From JAOTYV01 sp041557595 (lineage in GTDB: Bacteria; Pseudomonadota; Alphaproteobacteria; UBA8366): a stretch of 24,690 nucleotides of DNA. The stretch covers positions 1 to 24,690 of the forward strand of contig JBFFGE010000055.1 of assembly GCA_041557595.1 (NCBI GenBank), given 5' to 3'. Under the pieces are notes generated by a model. That model saw only the letters and a program-made list of their open reading frames with translations, was not told the origin of the DNA and made no database searches. How positions within the stretch are numbered: the stretch's first letter is position 1; each line of letters begins with the position of its first letter. Positions 7,724 to 14,924 of this stretch are shown here, piece after piece. Position numbers and translations under genes: made by a program.

Positions 7724-9136
7724 TTGGCCGATACATCCTTTGACCTGATCGTCGTCGGCGGCGGGCCGGGCGGCTATGTGGCCGCCATCCGGGCGGCGCA
7801 GCTTGGCATGAAGACCGCGGTGGTCGAGGCGGAGCACCTTGGCGGCATCAGCCTCAACTGGGGATGCATCCCGACCAAGGCGCTGCTGCGGTCGGCGGAG
7901 GTCTATCACCTGATTCAACATGCCGATGATTTCGGCCTGTCGGTGAAGGATGCGCGTTTCGACGTGAAGAAGATCGTCGCGCGGTCGCGCAAGGTCGCGA
8001 AGCAACTGAACGGCGGCGTCGGCCATCTGTTGAAGAAGAACAAGGTCGCGGTCTTTGACGGTTTCGGCAAGCTGGCGGGTGGCAAGGCGGGCGCGCGCAA
8101 GCTGACGGTCGAGAAGGACGGCAAGAAAATCGCCGATTTGACCGGAAAGCACATCATTCTCGCCACCGGCGCGCGGGCGCGGAGCCTGCCGGGGCTGGAG
8201 GCGGACGGCAAGCTGGTGTGGACCTACCGGGAAGCCATGGTCCCCGATACGCTCCCGAAATCGCTTTTGGTCGTCGGTTCCGGCGCGATTGGCATCGAAT
8301 TCGCCAGCTTCTTCCGGACGCTCGGCGCGGAGGTCACCGTGGTCGAAGTGCTCGACCGGGTGTTGCCGGTTGAGGACGCGGAGATTTCCGATTTCGCGCA
8401 AAAGGCCTTCGAAAAGCAGGGCATGAAGATCATCACCGGCGCGACCGTGAAGGCGCTCGACAAGGCCAAGGATTCGGTCACCGCGACCATCGAGTCCGGC
8501 GGCAAATCGAGCAAACTCACCGTCGACCGGGTGATCATGGCGGTCGGTATCGTCGGTAATGTTGAAAACATCGGCCTGGAAGGCAGCAAGATCAAGGTCG
8601 ACCGGGCGCATATCGAGGTCGACGAATGGCTGCGCACCGGCGAGGCGGGCGTCTATGCCATCGGCGATGTGGTCGGCCCGCCCTGGCTCGCGCACAAGGC
8701 GTCCCATGAGGGTGTGATCTGCGTCGAGAAGATTGCCGGGCTGAAGGACGTTCACCCGCTGAATACGGCCAATATTCCGGGCTGCACCTACTGTCACCCG
8801 CAGGTCGCCTCCATCGGGATGACCGAGGCGGGGGCAAAGGAAAAAGGCCACAAGGTGAAGGTCGGCCGTTTCCCGTTCCTCGGTAACGGCAAGGCGATTG
8901 CCCTCGGCGATCCGGAAGGCCTCGTCAAGACGGTGTTCGATGCCGATACGGGCGAACTGCTCGGCGCGCATATGATCGGCGCCGAGGTGACCGAGCTGAT
9001 CCAGGGATTCGGCATCGCCAAGACGCTTGAGACCACCGAAACGGAACTGATGCACGCGGTCTTCCCGCATCCGACCCTGTCGGAAATGATGCATGAGTCG
9101 GTGCTCGACGCCTACGGACGGGTGATCCATTTCTAA
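7724..9136 (+). CDS. lpdA: Dihydrolipoyl dehydrogenase (E3) with first redox cysteine replaced by serine
   Basis: FAD enzyme that re-oxidises dihydrolipoyl groups of the PDH complex using NAD. At 470 aa it is full length: FAD motif GGGPGG (12-17), NAD motif GSGAIG within VVGSGAIGIEF, the second FAD motif VYAIGDV, and the C-terminal His449-Glu454 pair in HPTLSE. The active-site segment reads GGISLNWGCIPTKALL. The family normally has two cysteines five residues apart there; here Cys48 is present but position 43 is Ser (AGC at 7850-7852). The reading frame is otherwise intact. The start is TTG at 7724 with AGGGG at 7711-7715. An out-of-frame ATG at 7719 opens a 9-codon frame ending at 7748. Whether the product is active as E3 is doubtful. 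Confidence 0.93.
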   Translation: MADTSFDLIVVGGGPGGYVAAIRAAQLGMKTAVVEAEHLGGISLNWGCIPTKALLRSAEVYHLIQHADDFGLSVKDARFDVKKIVARSRKVAKQLNGGVGHLLKKNKVAVFDGFGKLAGGKAGARKLTVEKDGKKIADLTGKHIILATGARARSLPGLEADGKLVWTYREAMVPDTLPKSLLVVGSGAIGIEFASFFRTLGAEVTVVEVLDRVLPVEDAEISDFAQKAFEKQGMKIITGATVKALDKAKDSVTATIESGGKSSKLTVDRVIMAVGIVGNVENIGLEGSKIKVDRAHIEVDEWLRTGEAGVYAIGDVVGPPWLAHKASHEGVICVEKIAGLKDVHPLNTANIPGCTYCHPQVASIGMTEAGAKEKGHKVKVGRFPFLGNGKAIALGDPEGLVKTVFDADTGELLGAHMIGAEVTELIQGFGIAKTLETTETELMHAVFPHPTLSEMMHESVLDAYGRVIHF

Positions 9137-9222
9137 TCACGGTTATTTGAGCCCGTCGGCCCCGCTCGAACGTTAGGATTATTCCAAACACTACTCGGAA
9201 ACCGCACCGTGGGGGCGTTGGC

Positions 9223-10071
9223 TTGAGTCAATGGTTGGCCGATCCGATTGTACAAAGCGCCGTCGCGCCGCTTCTGGTGGCGGCGGTCCTGACCGGATTG
9301 ATCGGCTTGGGGCTCGGCCGGGCCGTCGGCCCGAAAATCGCCGCGGCCGCGATCCCGATTGCCTTTTTGGCGAGCTGCTGGGCGACCAATGGATTGCCGG
9401 CATTCCCGCCGGTCTCCTCAAGCCAAAAAATCGACTGCATCGTGGGCCTTGGGGCCGTCGCCGGTGTGATTCTCGACCTGATCCGGGGTAATGACAAGAT
9501 TCGCTGGATCGCACCGCTGGCCGGGGCCGGTGTGATAGCAGCTTGGCTGGGCTGGCGGTATTTTACGGCGCCGGACGCCGCAGCCCTCGTTACGCTCGCC
9601 GCCCTGTGGCTTGCGGGCGCCGCTATTCTGATGGGATCGCAGGAGGCGCGCAGTTATGGGGCCGCGCCGGCCGTGACGCTCCTAATCGCCGCGATCGGCG
9701 TGAGCCTGATTGCCTTGGCCGGATCGTCCGCGTCATTCGCCCAGCTTTCCGGCGGTCTCGCCGCCGCCACGGGCGGTTTCCTGTTGTGGAATTGGCCCAA
9801 AAGCCGGTTTTCCTTTGGATGGGCAGGGCTGTTCGGCGGGACCGGCGCTTTGCTATCCCTCGCAGCCGCGCTGGTCCTGTTCACGAGCGCCAGCAAACTG
9901 GCGCTAATTCTGATTTTGCCGGCGTTCTTTGCCGACCGCCTGGCGGCGCACCTGCCACTGGCCGACCGTCCGGTTTTCGCCCCCTTCGTATTGGCGGCGG
10001 TCTGCCTTGTGCCGGTCACGCTCGCCGTTCTGGTCGCTTATCTGTCCGGCGGCGGAAGCGGTTATGGGTAG
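9223..10071 (+). CDS. Uncharacterised polytopic membrane protein
   Basis: I do not recognise this 282-aa protein. It is extremely hydrophobic, with about nine or ten predicted transmembrane helices spread over its whole length (for example around 13-34, 37-55, 69-85, 92-110, 114-131, 142-160, 195-222 and 254-275). Loops are short, one being charged (DLIRGNDKIRW), and the C-terminus is Gly-rich. No transporter signature is evident. The start chosen is TTG at 9223 with GGGGG at 9211-9215; there is no early in-frame ATG. It lies 86 bp after lpdA and 102 bp before lipA, all on the same strand, so co-expression with lipoate genes is possible but not shown. Confidence 0.75.
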   Translation: MSQWLADPIVQSAVAPLLVAAVLTGLIGLGLGRAVGPKIAAAAIPIAFLASCWATNGLPAFPPVSSSQKIDCIVGLGAVAGVILDLIRGNDKIRWIAPLAGAGVIAAWLGWRYFTAPDAAALVTLAALWLAGAAILMGSQEARSYGAAPAVTLLIAAIGVSLIALAGSSASFAQLSGGLAAATGGFLLWNWPKSRFSFGWAGLFGGTGALLSLAAALVLFTSASKLALILILPAFFADRLAAHLPLADRPVFAPFVLAAVCLVPVTLAVLVAYLSGGGSGYG

Positions 10072-10154
10072 GGCGGTGTCCTAATAGCCATATGACCGCT
10101 TGGTCCTTGACGCAAGGGGGGCGGCAATCCACCTTTAACCATAGTTTAAGCCCC

Positions 10155-10170
10155 GCAGGAGTAAGCCTGC
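10155..10170 (+). promoter_or_regulatory. Small hairpin that would enclose the lipA Shine-Dalgarno
   Basis: GCAGG (10155-10159) pairs perfectly with CCTGC (10166-10170) around a 6-nt loop. The only Shine-Dalgarno-like sequence before lipA (GCAGGAG, 10155-10161) lies in the 5' arm and loop, and the stem ends 3 nt before the ATG. Folding would hinder ribosome binding. The stem is only 5 bp, so this is tentative. Confidence 0.3.
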
Positions 10171-10173
10171 CTT

Positions 10174-11130
10174 ATGTCTACCGTGATCCCCCGTATCCGC
10201 CATCCGGAAAAGCGCAATAAACCGGACAATCCGATCCCGCGGAAGCCGGATTGGATCCGCGTCAAGGCGCCCACCTCGAAGCAGTATTTCGCGACGCGCG
10301 ATATCGTGCGGGCGAATGGCCTGCACACGGTGTGCGAGGAAGCGGGCTGTCCGAATATCGGCGAATGCTGGGCCAAGAAGCACGCCACCTTCATGATCAT
10401 GGGCGACACCTGCACGCGGGCTTGCGCGTTCTGCAACGTGGCGACCGGCATGCCGCGGCCGCTCGATCCGATGGAGCCGGTCAATGTCGCCGCGGCGGTG
10501 GCGAAGCTCGATCTCGACCATGTGGTGATAACCTCGGTCGATCGCGACGACCTCGACGATGGCGGCGCGGCGCATTTCGCCGCGGTGATCGAAAACATGC
10601 GGGAATTGGCGCCGAAGACGACGATCGAGATCCTGACGCCCGATTTCATGCACAAGGACGGCGCGATCGAGACGGTGACAGCCGCCAGGCCCGACGTGTT
10701 CAACCACAATATCGAGACCGTGCCGCGGCTCTATCCGGCGATCCGCCCCGGCGCCCGCTATTTCACGAGCCTCGAATTGTTGAGCCGGGTCAAGAAGCTG
10801 GACCCCGAGATGTTCACTAAATCCGGCCTGATGGTCGGCCTCGGCGAGAGCAAGGAAGAGGTCGCGCAGCTGATGGACGATCTGCGCGCCGCCGACGTGG
10901 ATTTCCTGACCATCGGTCAATATCTGCAGCCGACGCCCAAACATGCGGCCGTCGACCGCTTCGTCACGCCGGAGGAATTCGAGAGTCTGGCGCGGCTGGC
11001 GCGCGGCAAGGGGTTCCTGATGGTGTCCGCTTCACCGCTGACCCGGTCCTCATATCACGCCGGTGACGATTTCCGGCGCCTGCGGGCCGCTCGCGAGGCC
11101 AAATTGGCCGGCAACCGCCGGCGCGGCTGA
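10174..11130 (+). CDS. lipA: Lipoyl synthase
   Basis: Radical-SAM enzyme that inserts two sulfurs into octanoyl-lysine to make lipoyl groups on E2 (and here E1-beta) lipoyl domains. The 318-aa product shows the auxiliary-cluster cysteines Cys54, Cys59 and Cys65 (CX4CX5C) and the radical-SAM cysteines Cys80, Cys84 and Cys87 (CX3CX2C). It also has the C-terminal RSSYHA motif, whose serine ligates the auxiliary cluster. The family-typical KPDWIRVKAP lies near the N-terminus. The gene sits downstream of pdhABC-lpdA, so substrate carriers and maturation enzyme are adjacent. Shine-Dalgarno spacing is rather long (12 nt from GGAG). Confidence 0.97.
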   Translation: MSTVIPRIRHPEKRNKPDNPIPRKPDWIRVKAPTSKQYFATRDIVRANGLHTVCEEAGCPNIGECWAKKHATFMIMGDTCTRACAFCNVATGMPRPLDPMEPVNVAAAVAKLDLDHVVITSVDRDDLDDGGAAHFAAVIENMRELAPKTTIEILTPDFMHKDGAIETVTAARPDVFNHNIETVPRLYPAIRPGARYFTSLELLSRVKKLDPEMFTKSGLMVGLGESKEEVAQLMDDLRAADVDFLTIGQYLQPTPKHAAVDRFVTPEEFESLARLARGKGFLMVSASPLTRSSYHAGDDFRRLRAAREAKLAGNRRRG

Positions 11131-11150
11131 CCCGCGCCCTCGCTCGTCTC

Positions 11151-11597
11151 GTGCCCAGCCATTCCGAACAGCGCACGCTGCCCTTTGCGCCGGACCAGCT
11201 CTTCGACCTGGTCGCCGATATCGGAAAATATCCGGAATTTCTGCCCTGGTGCGTCGGCGCCCGCATTCTCGATCGGAACGACGCTGAAATTCGCGCCGAA
11301 ATTGCTATTGGGTATAAGGGAATACGGGAGCGTTTTACCAGCCAGGTCACGCTCGACCGGCCAAATCGTCGCATTTTGGTGCGCTATGTCGAGGGTCCCT
11401 TCAAGTATCTGGAGAACCGGTGGGAATTCGAGCCGCTGGACGGAACGGGGTGCCGTCTCGATTTCCATGTGGAATTCGAATTCCGCTCGCGGTTGATGGA
11501 AAGCCTGATCGGCCGATTCTTCGGCGAAGCGGTTCGGCGCATGGTGCAAGCGTTCGAGACCCGCGCGGTCGACCTATACGGCCCCGCGCCCAAATAA
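11151..11597 (+). CDS. COQ10/RatA-type START-domain protein (ubiquinone-binding family)
   Basis: Single-domain 148-aa protein of the polyketide cyclase/START (SRPBCC) superfamily. Recognised by the N-terminal block with LPFAPDQLFDLVADIGKYPE, then FLPWCVGARI, the central PFKYLENRWEFEPL, and the terminal helix FGEAVRRMVQAFETRA. Eukaryotic COQ10 binds ubiquinone and aids respiration; the bacterial relative RatA was described as a toxin in E. coli, but the domain alone does not separate these roles. The respiratory, lipA-linked context favours a COQ10-like role. The only plausible start is GTG at 11151, 20 bp after lipA; no ATG occurs early in this frame and no clear Shine-Dalgarno is seen, which suggests coupling to lipA. 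Confidence 0.88.
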   Translation: MPSHSEQRTLPFAPDQLFDLVADIGKYPEFLPWCVGARILDRNDAEIRAEIAIGYKGIRERFTSQVTLDRPNRRILVRYVEGPFKYLENRWEFEPLDGTGCRLDFHVEFEFRSRLMESLIGRFFGEAVRRMVQAFETRAVDLYGPAPK

Positions 11598-11644
11598 ACG
11601 TCGCATCGACGCAAGATCTCCGGCGCCTATTTTGGACCTGAATT

Positions 11645-11666
11645 TTCGTTTCGATATGAAAACGAA
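11645..11666. repeat. Inverted repeat downstream of the COQ10-like gene
   Basis: TTCGTTTC (11645-11652) pairs with GAAAACGAA (11658-11666) with one bulged A, around the 5-nt loop GATAT. It lies 48 bp past the stop codon in the 242-bp gap before the HTH gene. No T-run follows. It could be a weak transcript end or an operator for the HTH regulator. Confidence 0.4.
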
Positions 11667-11819
11667 TGGGCGCCGTGCGGCCGTATTCTAACTTCATGCG
11701 CAGCCCAAACTGGTTCCGAAATCGGCGGTCGGACGCGTCCCGAAATGGGTGCCACAAGGACTAGTAGGGCGCGCCTATTGCACCGCAACATTTCGATTTT
11801 GGAAAAACTGCGTATGGAT

Positions 11820-11883
11820 TTATCCCCACTGTTTTAGGCATGATATATAATTCCGACCGAGACGGATGGTTTCACGGGAAACA
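11820..11883 (+). promoter_or_regulatory. Control region at the 5' end of the HTH gene, with parS-like palindrome
   Basis: Within 64 bp are three elements. First, TTATCCCCA (11820-11828) is one base from a DnaA box. Second, an AT-rich stretch contains TATAAT (11846-11851). Third, the 16-mer at 11868-11883, core GTTTCACGGGAAAC (11869-11882), matches the ParB-binding parS consensus TGTTTCACGTGAAACA at 14 of 16 positions. The core is also an imperfect palindrome that could be the HTH protein's own operator. The TATAAT lies downstream of the first possible ATG (11840), which argues for a later translation start. Confidence 0.4.
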
Positions 11884-12613
11884 GTTTTTGGCTTCCGCAT
11901 CGCAAATTCGAGCCGCGCGCGCCCTGATCGGCGCCAAGCAATCCGATCTCGCCAGGGCCGCGGGGATTTCGCTGGCAACGCTGAACAACATCGAGCGGGG
12001 CGTCGGCGACCCCCGAAGCAGCACGTTGGAAGCGATCGTGGGAGCGTTGGACGGCGCCGGTATCGAATTGTCCGCCGATGCCTTGTCCGAAAGCATCCGG
12101 CTGCGCCGGCTGGAGCGGCCGCCATCGTTCGATTCCCTGTCCGGCAGCCAGCGGGTGCTGGAACTGTTGAGCCCCCGGGCGCTGAACAAGGTCGAAAAGA
12201 TCCTGTTTTTTGCCCGTCATTCCTCGGGCGGAGCCGCGGAAGGCGCCGCGCGCCCGTCCGCCACCATCTGCATTATGCTCGAGGGGCCGAACCGGACGGT
12301 GCTGCTCGATCAGGTGCCGTTTACGATGGCCAATGCAAGCCGGGCCGCAGAAGTCGCTGGAATCATGCTGGGCGCGTTCGGTTTTCACCGCGAACGGGTC
12401 TTTCACCTCGGCACCGTGCTGGAGGACACCACCGCGGGAACGCTGAGCGAGGTCATCTCCCGACTGCGGCGCATGGAATGGCAGCCCTTGGCGCATCCGG
12501 CCGAGTTTTTCGCACCGTTTGACGACTGGGACGGGCGATTGATGGGATTCGCCGCGCGCGAGGGACACCCGCTACGGGATCTCCTGGCGCTGTTCAGTCC
12601 TCCGCCGCCGTGA
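11840..12613 (+). CDS. XRE-family helix-turn-helix protein with unrecognised C-terminal domain
   Basis: Putative DNA-binding regulator, 257 aa from the ATG at 11840. The HTH is clear at about 22-76: QIRAARALIGAKQSDLARAAG and ISLATLNNIERG, the form common in short phage-like repressors. The C-terminal part (about 95-257) has LSPRALNKVEKILFFARH, a hydrophobic TICIMLEGPNRTVLL strand, and VISRLRRMEWQPL; I cannot assign it. The true start may be TTG at 11888 (giving an N-terminus MASASQIRAARAL), because a TATAAT at 11846-11851 sits inside the longer version. The gene ends in PPPP and overlaps the convergent pncC by 20 bp. A role in controlling neighbours is unproven. Confidence 0.8.
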   Translation: MIYNSDRDGWFHGKQFLASASQIRAARALIGAKQSDLARAAGISLATLNNIERGVGDPRSSTLEAIVGALDGAGIELSADALSESIRLRRLERPPSFDSLSGSQRVLELLSPRALNKVEKILFFARHSSGGAAEGAARPSATICIMLEGPNRTVLLDQVPFTMANASRAAEVAGIMLGAFGFHRERVFHLGTVLEDTTAGTLSEVISRLRRMEWQPLAHPAEFFAPFDDWDGRLMGFAAREGHPLRDLLALFSPPPP

Positions 12614-13085
12614 GCAGCATGGTCAAGGCCACGTCGATCGAGGCGAGGCGGATCGCATCCCGATCGCCCTCGAACCGGTTTTCCCGACCGCCCGGCGCGC
12701 GCCCCCGACGGGCCGCGCCGATATAGACCACCCCGACCGGCTTCTCCGCACTGCCGCCGCCGGGACCGGCAACGCCGGTAATCGAGGCCGCCAGATCGAC
12801 AGGGGCATGTTCCAGAGCGCCACCGGCCATCGCCGAGGCCACTTCGGCGCTCACCGCGCCATATTGGGGGAAAAGCGCCGCAGGCACGCCCACGAGTTCG
12901 TTCTTGGCTTCGTTGGTATAGGTGACGAACCCACGCTCTACGACCGCCGACGAGCCGGGAACCGCGGTCAGGCATCCGGCAAGCAGCCCGCCGGTGCAGG
13001 ATTCCACCGTGGCGATCATCAAGCCTTTAGCGGCGCACAACTCCAACAGGCTCTGAGCCTTATCCAGCAATATCTTGTCAAACAT
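12594..13085 (-). CDS. pncC: CinA C-terminal-domain protein, probable nicotinamide-nucleotide amidohydrolase
   Basis: Stand-alone CinA C-terminal (PncC) domain of 163 aa. The enzyme family deamidates nicotinamide mononucleotide to nicotinate mononucleotide in NAD recycling. Key sequence is TVESCTGGLLAGCLTAVPGSS near the N-terminus, with the catalytic-region SCTGG, then VTYTNEAKNELVGV, SITGVAGPGGGSAEKPVG and VYIGA. The N-terminal molybdopterin-binding-like domain of full CinA is absent, as in E. coli PncC. The start ATG overlaps the pgpA stop (ATGA, 13082-13085), indicating translational coupling. The 3' end overlaps the opposing HTH gene by 20 bp. Confidence 0.92.
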   Translation of the reverse strand: MFDKILLDKAQSLLELCAAKGLMIATVESCTGGLLAGCLTAVPGSSAVVERGFVTYTNEAKNELVGVPAALFPQYGAVSAEVASAMAGGALEHAPVDLAASITGVAGPGGGSAEKPVGVVYIGAARRGRAPGGRENRFEGDRDAIRLASIDVALTMLLTAAED

Positions 13086-13579
13086 CAGAAAAATCCAAAT
13101 TGCAGGTTGGCCAGGGCGATCGCGTGGACGCCGATCGCGGCGTAAAGCCCGGCGACCACATCGTCGAGCATCACCCCGAGCGCGCCCGGAATGCGTTGAT
13201 CGCACCAGTTGGCCGGCCAGGGCTTGGCCACGTCGAAGATGCGGAAAAACACGAATCCGATGGCATACAGGATCGGATCGAGCGGCAGGACCGGCAACAG
13301 CGCGATCCACTGTCCGGCAACCTCGTCGATGACGATGCAGCTCGGGTCTTTCGCGCCGCTGCGGCGCAGGATGACGACCGATGCCCACATTCCCGCCAGG
13401 AATGCCGCGGCGGCCGCCAGGGCGAGCCCCAGGGGCCCGAACCGGTCCATGATTAGCCAGGCGAAGGGCAGGGCGCCAAGCGATCCCCAGGTGCCCGACG
13501 CGATCGGCAAGTAGCCGGTCCCGAACCAGCTGCCGACCAGATTGGCCGGGTGCCACCAGGGCACGCCGGCGGCGGTCAC
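13085..13579 (-). CDS. pgpA: Phosphatidylglycerophosphatase A
   Basis: Membrane phosphatase that converts phosphatidylglycerophosphate to phosphatidylglycerol. The 164-aa product has the family motifs GTGYLPIASGTWGSL near the N-terminus, IVIDEVAGQWIALLP in the middle, FRIFDVAKPWPANWCD, and MLDDVVAGLYAA near the end; four hydrophobic segments fit a small polytopic protein. The start is GTG at 13579, whose last bases overlap the ispDF stop (GTGA), and the stop overlaps the pncC start. The frame is open upstream into ispDF, but no pgpA homology lies there. Confidence 0.93.
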   Translation of the reverse strand: MTAAGVPWWHPANLVGSWFGTGYLPIASGTWGSLGALPFAWLIMDRFGPLGLALAAAAAFLAGMWASVVILRRSGAKDPSCIVIDEVAGQWIALLPVLPLDPILYAIGFVFFRIFDVAKPWPANWCDQRIPGALGVMLDDVVAGLYAAIGVHAIALANLQFGFF

Positions 13580-14742
13580 AGCCGCACCGTCGCGGTGGCC
13601 TGGGCGGCAATTCCCTCGCCACGGCCGGTGAAGCCCAGTTTTTCGGTGGTGGTCGCCTTGACGCTGATCCGTTCGACGTCGACGCTGCAGAGATGCGCGA
13701 TCCGTTCGCGCATGGCGGCCCGATGCGGCCCGATTTTCGGGCTTTCGCAGATCAGCGTTACGTCGAGATGCTGGATCGCGCCGCCGCGCGCGGTGACGAG
13801 TTCGACGGCGTGTGCCAGGAAAACGGCCGACTCCACGTTGCGCCATTGCGGATCGCTGGGCGGGAAATGATCGCCGATATCGCCGGCGGCGAGGGTGCCG
13901 AGAAGGGCATCGGTGAGCGCGTGCAGGCCGACATCCGCGTCGGAATGTCCGCGCAGGCCCTGTGAATGCGGGATGGAAATGCCGCATAGAGTGACCGAAT
14001 CGCCGTCTTCGAAGCGGTGAACGTCGAATCCGGTGGCGACGCGGACATCGCCGCCCGGCGGCAAGCCGTCCTGCAGACGGGCAATTTGGTCGGCACGCGT
14101 CAGATCCGCTTCGGTCGTCACCTTGAAGTTCTCCTCATCCCCTTCGACCATCGTGACCGGCAGCCCGCCGGCCTCGGCAATCGCGGCGTCGTCGGTCATT
14201 TCCATGCCCTTGCAGGCTTCATGCGCCGCCAGGATTTCAATGAAACGAAACCCTTGCGGCGTTTGCGCCCGCCACAGGCCGCTGCGATCGACCGTGCCGG
14301 TGACGCGGTTTTGGCCGTCGGCGCGCTTGATCGTGTCGGTCACCGGCATGGCCGCCAGCGCGGCGGGGCAGGACTCCAGGGCGTGCAGGACACGGACGAT
14401 CGTGTCGGGCCCTGTGAAGGGCCGCGCCGCGTCCTGTATCAAGACATAATCGGGAGCCATATTCTCAATGTTTTTGAGACCGTTATAGCCGGACTCTTGA
14501 CGTGTTTCTCCGCCCAGAATCGGCGGCGGCAGTGCCATGTCGCCAATCGACGATTGGTAGAGGGCGACATCGTCCGGATGAATTACGGCGCGCACCGCGT
14601 CCACCAGCGGATGCTGGTCAAATCGGGACAGCGTCCGTTGGATCATCGGAATTCCGGCGATTTTCCGGTATTGTTTTGGAATATCCCCGCCGACGCGGCT
14701 GCCACGGCCACCGGCAAGCACCAGAGCGACCGTCTTGGCCAT
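13576..14742 (-). CDS. ispDF: Bifunctional MEP cytidylyltransferase / MECDP synthase (IspDF fusion)
   Basis: Fusion of two steps of the non-mevalonate isoprenoid pathway, 388 aa. IspD (about 1-226) activates 2-C-methyl-D-erythritol 4-phosphate with CTP: ALVLAGGRGSRVGGDIPKQY (6-25), IQDAARPF (102-109), and TPQGFR with the downstream EMTDDA. IspF (about 231-388) cyclises CDP-ME 2-phosphate: Asp240 and His242 in GFDVHRF and His274 in GLHALTDALLG are the expected metal ligands, with GDIGDHFPPSD and KATTTEKLGFTGRGEGIAA downstream. Fusion is common in alphaproteobacteria and in Campylobacterota. The ATG at 14742 follows GGGGGAG on the minus strand. It leads the ispDF-pgpA-pncC operon. Confidence 0.96.
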   Translation of the reverse strand: MAKTVALVLAGGRGSRVGGDIPKQYRKIAGIPMIQRTLSRFDQHPLVDAVRAVIHPDDVALYQSSIGDMALPPPILGGETRQESGYNGLKNIENMAPDYVLIQDAARPFTGPDTIVRVLHALESCPAALAAMPVTDTIKRADGQNRVTGTVDRSGLWRAQTPQGFRFIEILAAHEACKGMEMTDDAAIAEAGGLPVTMVEGDEENFKVTTEADLTRADQIARLQDGLPPGGDVRVATGFDVHRFEDGDSVTLCGISIPHSQGLRGHSDADVGLHALTDALLGTLAAGDIGDHFPPSDPQWRNVESAVFLAHAVELVTARGGAIQHLDVTLICESPKIGPHRAAMRERIAHLCSVDVERISVKATTTEKLGFTGRGEGIAAQATATVRL

Positions 14743-14783
14743 GCGCTCCCCCAGCCCCTCTTGCAATCGACTTGTCGGCGCGC

Positions 14784-14812
14784 ATATTGGCCTTTCGGTC
14801 CGGGCTTGCCAA
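14784..14812 (-). promoter_or_regulatory. Possible promoter of the ispDF operon
   Basis: On the minus strand TTGGCA (14812-14807) is followed after 17 bp by CAATAT (14789-14784), about 42 bp before the ispDF ATG. The -35 is good; the -10 is poor (3 of 6). Confidence 0.3.
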
Positions 14813-14924
14813 GCGTGTCGGTGCGGCGGGCGGCGTTCAATGCTATAGCTTGCGGGAAACCGCTCGGACAAGGGGCCCGGCAGGGCCGAATTCGCGCCTG
14901 TATGATCCGCCGATTGAGGAAATG

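Noticed and set aside
7694..9130. A 478-codon minus-strand open frame covering lpdA
   Set aside because: Antisense shadow of a clear gene with no domain or ribosome-binding evidence. Similar minus-strand frames over eno (1394-2767) and pdhA (3114-4652) were rejected for the same reason.
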